Shown here: positions 58,263 through 64,000 of the stretch, piece after piece
Layout: each line of letters opens with the position of its first letter
Numbering within the stretch: position 1 is the first letter of the stretch
Source of the DNA: Flavonifractor sp. AGMB03687
Lineage (GTDB): Bacteria; Bacillota; Clostridia; Oscillospirales; Oscillospiraceae
Direction of reading: 5' to 3'
DNA length: 64,000 nucleotides
Assembly (NCBI RefSeq): GCF_017811815.1
Contig: NZ_JADKZI010000002.1
Span: 186,001 to 250,000 of the forward strand
The notes under the pieces: model-generated
Seen by the model: the letters and a program-made list of their open reading frames with translations, nothing else
Database searches by the model: none
What the model was told of the DNA's origin: nothing
Made by a program: the position numbers and the translations under genes

Positions 58263-59010
58263 CTATCTGGCTGCTGAATGCTATAAGGTTTTTCACAGAA
58301 AGTATTTTTACCTGGCCATGCTGGTGGTGCTGGCCCTGGAGGGGCTCATTGTGTGGGGCTGCTGGTTTACCTGGTCCAACGGCAATACCACTATGGATTT
58401 CTACTCCGCTGCCGTTACCATGGTCATGCTGATGAGTATCGGCCTGTATGCCACCATTATCACCGGCGATATGGTGTTTTCCGAGCAGTACAAGTACAAC
58501 ACCATGAAAAATGAGGTGGCCTACGGGGTGCCCCGATGGCGCATCTACCTGGGCAAGCTGGCGGTGGCCACCCTGGTGGCTCTGGTGGCTGCCGTGGTGA
58601 TGGCGGTGTTTTACATCGGCGGCTGCTGGCTGCTGCTGCCTCACAGCGAGAGCGATGGGGAGGCTCTGAATGCCATCGGCTACACCCTGGCCGGGTCTCT
58701 GCCCCTGTGGCTGGGTGCCCAGGGTCTGGTGCTGGCCTGCTACTTCCTGGTGCGCAACACCACGCTGGCCGCCTTTGTGGCGGTGGCCCTGCTGGGTGTG
58801 CTGCCGCCCGTCCTTCAGCTGTGCGGCCTGCTCATCAATCCCGTCTTTGAGACCATCCGGCAGTTCATGCCCGCCGTGATGCTGGAGTCTCTGCGCAATT
58901 ACGCCTTCCAGTGGGATTATGTGGGCCAGTGCTGGATCGTGGGTCTGGTGCTGCTGGTGGGCTCCACCGCGGTAGGCATGATCGTGTTCCAGAAAAAAGA
59001 GATCCGCTGA
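58255..59010 (+). CDS. ABC-2 type permease, LanE-like, 251 aa
   Basis: Six membrane segments can be seen, with the family layout MRNYLAAECYKVFHRKYFYL then MVFSEQYKYNTMKNEVAYGVPRWRIYLGKL. The YN-x-x-K-N-E-x-x-x-G-x-x-R pattern is shared with the second permease and is typical of lantibiotic-immunity or bacitracin-type ABC-2 permeases. The start at 58255 is chosen because CGGAGGTG lies seven bases before it. Confidence 0.88.
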   Translation: MRNYLAAECYKVFHRKYFYLAMLVVLALEGLIVWGCWFTWSNGNTTMDFYSAAVTMVMLMSIGLYATIITGDMVFSEQYKYNTMKNEVAYGVPRWRIYLGKLAVATLVALVAAVVMAVFYIGGCWLLLPHSESDGEALNAIGYTLAGSLPLWLGAQGLVLACYFLVRNTTLAAFVAVALLGVLPPVLQLCGLLINPVFETIRQFMPAVMLESLRNYAFQWDYVGQCWIVGLVLLVGSTAVGMIVFQKKEIR

Positions 59011-59033
59011 GGGCGGAGCCGGGAGGGAAGACC

Positions 59034-59777
59034 GTGCTCAATTATATCAAGGCCGAGCTGTGGAAGGCCTTCCGGCACAAGGGGACCTATGTGTTGGTCC
59101 TCACTCTGGTGATCCTCACCGGCCTATTCACGGCAATGATGCTGCCGGCAACGACTTTTTACCAGATGGCTTCTGCCGCGACCACCACTATGCTGCTGGG
59201 CCTGCTGGTGGCTCCGCTGCTCACCCAACTGGTGGACGGCGGGTCCCTGAGTACCCTGAAGAACGAGGTCTCCTTCGGCGTGGACCGGAGGCGGATCTAC
59301 CTGGGCAAGCTGATGGCCGGCCTGCTGCTGGGGCTTGGGCTGAGTCTGCTCCTGTTGGGGGGTTATCTGCTGACGGGCTGGCTGGTGCTGCCACACAGTC
59401 CGGAGGAGGACCTGACTGCCATGGGTGTGGTGGGCTTCACCGTGCTGGGAGCCATCCCCATCTGGTGTGGGGTGTACAGCCTGTGCCATATGATGGCCAT
59501 GCTCATCCCCAGTACGGCAGGGTGGCTGTCCATCTACTATGTGTTCACCTTTTTTGGCCAGCCCATTCTGGTGTCCCTCATCGCCACCTTCACCAACGGC
59601 GGGATGAGCAGCTTGCTTCAGGCCATCCTGATGCCCTTTTCGCTGCTCATGCCCAACTACCTATCAGGCTGGATCACCTGGGAGTATCAGGTGTGGTGCT
59701 GGGCCATCGGCTTGGGATGGCTGGTGGGCACCACGGCGTTGGGCCTGTTCTGCTTGGAGAAAAGGGAAATCAAATAA
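59034..59777 (+). CDS. ABC-2 type permease, LanG-like, 247 aa
   Basis: The GTG at 59034, after GGGAGGGAAG, opens a frame with six membrane segments. It contains LNYIKAELWKAFRHKGTYVL and STLKNEVSFGVDRRRIYLGKL, sharing the permease-1 pattern. The pair likely forms a heterodimer. It ends 12 bases before a stable 12-bp hairpin that separates it from the histidine kinase gene. Confidence 0.87.
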   Translation: MLNYIKAELWKAFRHKGTYVLVLTLVILTGLFTAMMLPATTFYQMASAATTTMLLGLLVAPLLTQLVDGGSLSTLKNEVSFGVDRRRIYLGKLMAGLLLGLGLSLLLLGGYLLTGWLVLPHSPEEDLTAMGVVGFTVLGAIPIWCGVYSLCHMMAMLIPSTAGWLSIYYVFTFFGQPILVSLIATFTNGGMSSLLQAILMPFSLLMPNYLSGWITWEYQVWCWAIGLGWLVGTTALGLFCLEKREIK

Positions 59778-59788
59778 GAAGAAACCAA

Positions 59789-59816
59789 CGGGCGTGCCGC
59801 CACCGCGGCACGCCCG
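59789..59816 (+). other. Stable hairpin between permease and kinase genes
   Basis: CGGGCGTGCCGC (59789-59800) pairs perfectly with 59805-59816 over a CACC loop. No T run follows, so it is not a standard terminator. It could pause RNA polymerase or protect the 3' end of the transporter mRNA, giving less kinase than transporter. Confidence 0.6.
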
Positions 59817-59841
59817 CTTGAGCTGGAAAGGAGAGGGGACC

Positions 59842-60744
59842 ATGGCGATCATCCTGTTATGCATCCTGCTGGCGGTGGTCTGCGCCGGCCTGAGCCTGTG
59901 GGTGTGGACCCAGCACCGGGCCCTAAAGGGGGCGGCGGAGCAGCTGGAGGAGTTGGTCCGGGGGGACAGTACCACCCGTCTGCGGATGGTGGTGCCCAAC
60001 CGGGCGGCGGAGGAGCTGCTGGAGCAGGTCAACCGCCTGCTGGAGCAGCGGCGGGAGGACCAGTCCCTCTGGCTGGAGCGGGAGCGCTCCCTCCGCCAGC
60101 AGATCGCCAACGTGTCCCACGATCTGCGTACCCCTCTGACCTCCATTCTGGGCTACCTCCAGCTGATGGAGGGGGAGAACCTGCCGGAGGAGGAGCGGCG
60201 GGAGTATCTGGCGGTGGTGGAGAGCCGGGCCAAGGCATTGCAGAGCCTCATCGCCGGCTTTTATGACCTGTCCCGACTGGAGGGGGGCGAATATCCCCTG
60301 GAGCGGGAGCCGGTGAATCTCTACACCAGCCTGTCTGGCCTGCTGGCCGCCTTCTACAACGACTTCACCGACCGGGGCTTTGACATGACGGTGGAGCTGG
60401 AGGAGAACCTGCCCCCGGTGCTGGCCGACAGCGGCGGGGTGCTGCGGGTGTTCACCAACCTGATCCGCAACGCCTTGGACCACGGCAAGGGACGCATGAC
60501 CATCAAACTCTACCGGGAGGGGGAGCAGGTGGTGACCCTCTTCGCCAACGAGACCGACGAGCTGACCGAGGAGGACCTGCCCCGGGTGTTCGATCGGTTC
60601 TTTACCTCGGATAAAATGCGCACCGGCCGCAACACCGGTCTGGGCCTTGCTATCGTCCGGACCCTGACCCAGCAGATGGGCTGCGGGGTGACTGCGACCC
60701 TGGAGGACGGCATGTTTGCCATCCGGGTGACCTGGCCTCTGTAA
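59842..60744 (+). CDS. Sensor histidine kinase, one membrane segment, 300 aa
   Basis: One N-terminal membrane segment (about 2-22) is followed directly by a HAMP-like/coiled linker. HisKA has ANVSHDLRTPLTSILGY with H93, and the ATPase domain carries NLIRNALDHG, the D-x-F-x-R-F motif DRFFTSDK and GRNTGLGLAIV. There is no outside sensing domain; it may sense through the transporter or the membrane. The start at 59842 follows AGGAGAGGGG. Response regulator and ABC genes lie upstream. Confidence 0.9.
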   Translation: MAIILLCILLAVVCAGLSLWVWTQHRALKGAAEQLEELVRGDSTTRLRMVVPNRAAEELLEQVNRLLEQRREDQSLWLERERSLRQQIANVSHDLRTPLTSILGYLQLMEGENLPEEERREYLAVVESRAKALQSLIAGFYDLSRLEGGEYPLEREPVNLYTSLSGLLAAFYNDFTDRGFDMTVELEENLPPVLADSGGVLRVFTNLIRNALDHGKGRMTIKLYREGEQVVTLFANETDELTEEDLPRVFDRFFTSDKMRTGRNTGLGLAIVRTLTQQMGCGVTATLEDGMFAIRVTWPL

Positions 60745-60789
60745 GGGGTGGGTTTGTTTGTCATAACCTCCAAAGCCTGTGATTGCCGC

Positions 60790-60818
60790 TTGACAAAGTA
60801 AGGGAAAGCTGATATCGT
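60790..60818 (+). promoter_or_regulatory. Promoter of the nfnA-nfnB-like operon
   Basis: TTGACA (60790-60795), a 17-base spacer and TATCGT (60813-60818) precede the first gene by about 137 bases. The leader has no reading frame that I trust. It contains several short complementary blocks and could be a structured RNA, but I could not match it to a known riboswitch class. Confidence 0.7.
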
Positions 60819-60955
60819 TTATCCGTATGACTGGAAAGCCGCAAACCGTTGGGGCTGTAGGATTTTAAACTGGTCAGTCAGAAATGGAATGGCTGGAAGC
60901 GGCGTCCCAGGAAGGGCCGCACTACAGACCGCAGAGAAGAAGAGGTTGAATCAAC

Positions 60956-61813
60956 ATGGTAAAGATCGTACGGAAAAAGGTGCTCAACCCCAGCGTCACC
61001 CTGCTGGAGGTAGAGGCCCCTCTCATTGCCAAGAAGGCCCGGGCCGGGCAGTTCATCATCCTGCGCCTGGATGAGCAGGGTGAGCGTATCCCCCTGACCA
61101 TCGCCGACTATGACCGGGAGAAGGGCACCATTACTATTATCTTCCAGAAGGCGGGCCTGACCACCGAGCTGCTGGCCGACCTGAACGAGGGCGACCACAT
61201 TCAGGACTTCGTGGGCCCCCTGGGCCTGCCCACCGAGCTGCCCGAGGGCGCCAAGCGCGTGTGCGTGGTTGGCGGCGGCGTGGGCTGCGCCATCGCCTAT
61301 CCCCAGGCCAAGACCTGCCACGGCGAGGGCCTGGAGGTGGACGTCATCGCCGGCTTCCGCTCCAAGGACATCGTGATCCTGGAGGACGAGTTCAAGGCGG
61401 TGAGCGACCACTGCTATATCATGACCGACGACGGTTCCTACGGCGAGCAGGGCTTCGTCACCGTGAAGCTGAAGGAGCTCATCGATTCCGGCGTCCACTA
61501 TGACGCCGTCATCGCCATCGGCCCCATCCCCATGATGAAGTTCGTGTCCAAGACCACCGAGCCCTATGGCATCAAGACCATCGTGTCCCTGAACCCCATC
61601 ATGATCGACGGCACCGGCATGTGCGGCGGCTGCCGCGTCACCGTGGGCGGCAAGATGAAGTTTGCCTGCGTGGACGGCCCCGACTTTGACGGCCACGAGG
61701 TGGACTTTGATGAGCTGATGAACCGCAACGCTGTGTACCGTGCCCAGGAGGCGGAGGAGAAAGAGCGCCACGCCTGCCGTATGGACCAGCTTGCCAAGGA
61801 AATGATCCAGTAA
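60956..61813 (+). CDS. nfnA: FAD/NAD- and [2Fe-2S]-binding reductase subunit (NfnA/SudB-like), 285 aa
   Basis: The FNR-type FAD domain has ARAGQFIILRLDEQGERIPLTIADYD. NADH is bound in CVVGGGVGCAIAYPQA. A C-terminal [2Fe-2S] cluster is in GTGMCGGCRVTVGG and KFACVDGP. With the downstream subunit it may form NADH-dependent ferredoxin:NADP oxidoreductase (Nfn), which bifurcates electrons in clostridia; sulfide dehydrogenase or glutamate synthase partner are alternatives. The next gene starts 14 bases away. Confidence 0.88.
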   Translation: MVKIVRKKVLNPSVTLLEVEAPLIAKKARAGQFIILRLDEQGERIPLTIADYDREKGTITIIFQKAGLTTELLADLNEGDHIQDFVGPLGLPTELPEGAKRVCVVGGGVGCAIAYPQAKTCHGEGLEVDVIAGFRSKDIVILEDEFKAVSDHCYIMTDDGSYGEQGFVTVKLKELIDSGVHYDAVIAIGPIPMMKFVSKTTEPYGIKTIVSLNPIMIDGTGMCGGCRVTVGGKMKFACVDGPDFDGHEVDFDELMNRNAVYRAQEAEEKERHACRMDQLAKEMIQ

Positions 61814-61827
61814 GGAGGACTGAAAGC

Positions 61828-63225
61828 ATGCCGAATATGAGTCTGAAGAAGGTCCCCATGCCGGAGCAGGACCCCAATGTACGCAACCACAACTTCCAGG
61901 AGGTTTCCCTGGGTTACACCGCCGAGATGGCCATGGAGGAGGCTACCCGCTGCCTCAACTGTAAGCATAAGCCCTGCGTGGGCGGCTGTCCGGTGAACAT
62001 CCGCATCCCCGAGTTTATCGCCAAGGTGGCCGAGGGCGACTTCAAGGCTGCCTATGAGATCATCTCCGACACCAACGCCCTGCCCAGCGTCAGCGGCCGC
62101 GTGTGCCCCCAGGAGAGCCAGTGCGAGGCCCGCTGTGTCCGTGCCATCAAGGGCGAGCCTGTGGCCATCGGCCGTCTGGAGCGCTTTGTGGCCGACTGGT
62201 ACCGTGAGAACATCAACGCCATGCCTGAGAAGCCCCAGACCAACGGCATCAAGGTGGCGGTGGTGGGCTCCGGCCCTGCCAGCCTGACCTGCGCCAGCGA
62301 CCTGGCCAAGCACGGCTATGAGGTCACTATTTTCGAAGCCTTCCATACCGCCGGCGGCGTGCTGGTGTACGGCATCCCCGAGTTCCGTCTGCCCAAGTCC
62401 ATCGTGCAGAACGAGGTCGACAAGCTGACCGCTCTGGGCGTGGACCTGGAGACCGACATGGTCATCGGCAAGACCTTCGACATCGACGAGATGTTCGAGG
62501 AGGGCTACGAGGCCGTATTCATCGGCTCCGGTGCCGGTCTGCCCATGTTCATGGGCATCGAGGGCGAGACCCTTGCGGGCGTGTACTCCGCCAACGAGTA
62601 CCTGACCCGTATCAACCTGATGAAGGCCTACCGGGAGGGCTATGACACCCCCCTGAAGATCTCCGGCTCCGCTGCCATCATCGGCGGCGGCAACGTGGCC
62701 ATGGACGCCGCCCGCTGCGCCAAGCGCATGGGTGCCAAGCACGTGTATGTCCTCTATCGCCGTGACGAGGAGGAGATGCCCGCCCGTAAGGAGGAGGTCC
62801 ACCACGCCAAGGAGGAGGGCATTGAGTTCATGCTCCTCACCAACCCCGTGCGGGTGCTGGACGACGGCACCGGCAAGGTGGGTGGCCTGGAGTGCGTGAA
62901 GATGCGCCTGACCGCTCCTGACGAGAGCGGCCGCCGTGCCCCCAAGGTGGTGGAGGGCTCCAACTTCAACCTGGAAGTGGACACCGTGGTCATGAGCCTG
63001 GGCACCAGCCCCAACCCCCTGATCCGTTCCACCACTCCCGGCCTGGAGACCAACAAGAAGGGCTGCCTGCAGGTGGACGAGGAGACCATGGCTACCAGCC
63101 GCGAGGGCGTATACGCCGGCGGCGACGCCGTTACCGGTGCTGCCACCGTTATCCTGGCCATGGGCGCCGGCAAGAAGGCTGCCGCCTCCATGCATGAGTA
63201 CCTGACCAAAAAGCACAGCAAGTAA
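61828..63225 (+). CDS. nfnB: NADPH-binding glutamate synthase small subunit-like (NfnB/GltA), 465 aa
   Basis: Four-cysteine segments CLNCKHKPCVGGCPVNIRIPEFI and CPQESQCEARCVR bind [4Fe-4S] clusters. FAD and NADPH sites are VVGSGPASLTCASDLAKHGYEV and AAIIGGGNVAMDAARCA; the C-terminal VYAGGDAVTGAATVILAMGAGKKAA closes the fold. It forms an operon with the upstream subunit. In clostridia this pairing is usually Nfn. No large glutamate synthase subunit is nearby. Confidence 0.9.
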   Translation: MPNMSLKKVPMPEQDPNVRNHNFQEVSLGYTAEMAMEEATRCLNCKHKPCVGGCPVNIRIPEFIAKVAEGDFKAAYEIISDTNALPSVSGRVCPQESQCEARCVRAIKGEPVAIGRLERFVADWYRENINAMPEKPQTNGIKVAVVGSGPASLTCASDLAKHGYEVTIFEAFHTAGGVLVYGIPEFRLPKSIVQNEVDKLTALGVDLETDMVIGKTFDIDEMFEEGYEAVFIGSGAGLPMFMGIEGETLAGVYSANEYLTRINLMKAYREGYDTPLKISGSAAIIGGGNVAMDAARCAKRMGAKHVYVLYRRDEEEMPARKEEVHHAKEEGIEFMLLTNPVRVLDDGTGKVGGLECVKMRLTAPDESGRRAPKVVEGSNFNLEVDTVVMSLGTSPNPLIRSTTPGLETNKKGCLQVDEETMATSREGVYAGGDAVTGAATVILAMGAGKKAAASMHEYLTKKHSK

Positions 63226-63233
63226 GGTTTTTA

Positions 63234-63265
63234 GGGACCTGCCGCACAGCGGCAGGTCCCTTTTT
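63234..63265 (+). terminator. Terminator of the nfnAB-like operon
   Basis: A 12-bp GC-rich stem (63234-63245 with 63249-63260) with an ACA loop and a TTTTT tail form a strong terminator. Confidence 0.93.
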
Positions 63266-63314
63266 ATGTGCAAAATAGTTACCAAAAGGGAAGCTGCTGT
63301 GCAAAAGGTGGGGG

Positions 63315-63343
63315 TTGCGGGCCGGGCAGGGGAGAGGTACACT
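63315..63343 (+). promoter_or_regulatory. Probable promoter of the MATE gene
   Basis: TTGCGG (63315-63320), a 17-base spacer and TACACT (63338-63343) precede the ATG by 36 bases. The -35 is not perfect, so this is a moderate call. Confidence 0.6.
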
Positions 63344-63379
63344 ATACTCTGTATAAGACAGAGAAAAGGAGAGAGTGGA

Positions 63380-64000
63380 ATGCCCGCCCTTCAAAACGAC
63401 CTGACCCAGGGCAGCGTCAGCCGGAAGCTGATCCGGTACGCCATGCCTCTGGTGGCCTCCAGCTTGCTGCAGGCCATTTACAGCATTACGGACATCATCA
63501 TCGCCGGTCACTTTATCGGTGATACCGGCATCTCGGCCATCAACACCTCCAGCGTCATCATGAATATGCTCACCCAGTTGGCCATTGGCCTGACGGTAGG
63601 CGGCAACATCCTGGTGGGCCGCTACTTTGGCAGCGGTGCGGAGGAGGAGCGGAAGAAGGCGGCGGGCAACACCCTGACGGTGGGCGTCATTGCCGGTATC
63701 CTGTTCACCGCCCTGGTCCTGCTGCTGGCCCGGCCCTTCCTGGTGCTGCTGAAGGCCCCGGCCATGGAGGAATCGGTGGCCTATCTGGGGATCTGCGGCA
63801 TCGGTCTGCTCTTTATCTTCGGCTATAACGCATTGTCGGCTATCCTGCGGGGCGTGGGCAACTCCCGCATCCCCCTGTACTGCATCATCGCGTCGGTGAG
63901 CCTGAACGTGATCCTGGACATCCTCTTCGTAGCGGTGTGGCGGATGGGCGTGGCGGGTGCCGCCCTGGCCACCATCATCGGACAGGCGGTGTCCTTTGCC
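63380..64000 (+). CDS. MATE-family efflux transporter, 5' part (cut by window end)
   Basis: The first 207 codons are visible. The start PALQNDLTQGSVSRKLIRYAMPLVASSLLQAIYS and the motif ITDIIIAGHFIGDTGISAINTSS are those of the MATE family, and about six membrane segments can be seen. An AAAGGAGAGAGTGGA site precedes the ATG. MATE pumps export drugs or cations in exchange for sodium or protons. The substrate is unknown. The frame is open at the window edge. Confidence 0.9.
   Translation, partial: MPALQNDLTQGSVSRKLIRYAMPLVASSLLQAIYSITDIIIAGHFIGDTGISAINTSSVIMNMLTQLAIGLTVGGNILVGRYFGSGAEEERKKAAGNTLTVGVIAGILFTALVLLLARPFLVLLKAPAMEESVAYLGICGIGLLFIFGYNALSAILRGVGNSRIPLYCIIASVSLNVILDILFVAVWRMGVAGAALATIIGQAVSFA

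Noticed and set aside
1-64000. CRISPR arrays, tRNA or rRNA genes and insertion sequences
   Set aside because: No regularly spaced repeats, no cloverleaf-like sequences and no transposase patterns were found on reading both strands.

Overview
The window looks like a piece of a Gram-positive, GC-rich, anaerobic clostridial chromosome, probably an Oscillospiraceae relative of Flavonifractor, Pseudoflavonifractor or Lawsonibacter. The grounds are the high GC content, strong GGAGG ribosome binding sites, the fhs-fchA-folD one-carbon cluster, the NfnAB-type flavoprotein pair, Mini-RNase III and RqcH. This placement is an inference from gene content; no 16S rRNA or tRNA gene is visible.

Positions 1 to about 31,558 are a prophage whose left end, including any integrase, lies outside the window. 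It has a lysogeny switch (two XRE regulators and twin operators), a replication and partition module (winged-helix organizer, DnaB-like helicase, ParA, DUF3102 protein), small accessory genes including an HUH-type Rep, an HNH endonuclease, P27-type small and large terminase, HK97-type portal, ClpP-like protease and capsid, and a contractile PBSX/Xkd-like tail. Sheath, tube, a frameshifted tail chaperone, tape measure and the LysM/XkdQ-R-S-T-U baseplate set follow in order. Then come Ig-like and small fibre-region proteins, a protein with two sigma-region-4-like domains, an XkdX peptide, amidase and holin. An AT-rich HEPN-like gene sits at the extreme right end. The prophage has apparently split a small host gene, whose first 35 codons survive at 31,559-31,663.

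Host genes occupy the rest. On the minus strand are three membrane protein genes (31,788-33,818), an isolated 27-codon gene with its own promoter and terminator (33,869-34,065), and a zinc/manganese ABC uptake operon (34,159-36,670). On the plus strand are glgB, then the arginine operon argG-H-C-J-B-D-F with an ARG-box-like operator, a cold-shock gene, and fhs-fchA-folD. The FolD appears to lack the cyclohydrolase lysine, and a separate FchA is encoded just upstream.

The right part holds a divergent alpha/beta-hydrolase versus acyltransferase-DUF6320 pair, then mrnC-rqcH. A response regulator, ABC transporter and histidine kinase module of the bacitracin/lantibiotic-resistance type follows. 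The window ends with the nfnA-nfnB-like operon and a MATE efflux gene cut by the window edge. Two copies of a GC-rich imperfect inverted repeat lie in the argG-argH and fhs-fchA spacers. No CRISPR array, rRNA, tRNA or insertion sequence was seen.
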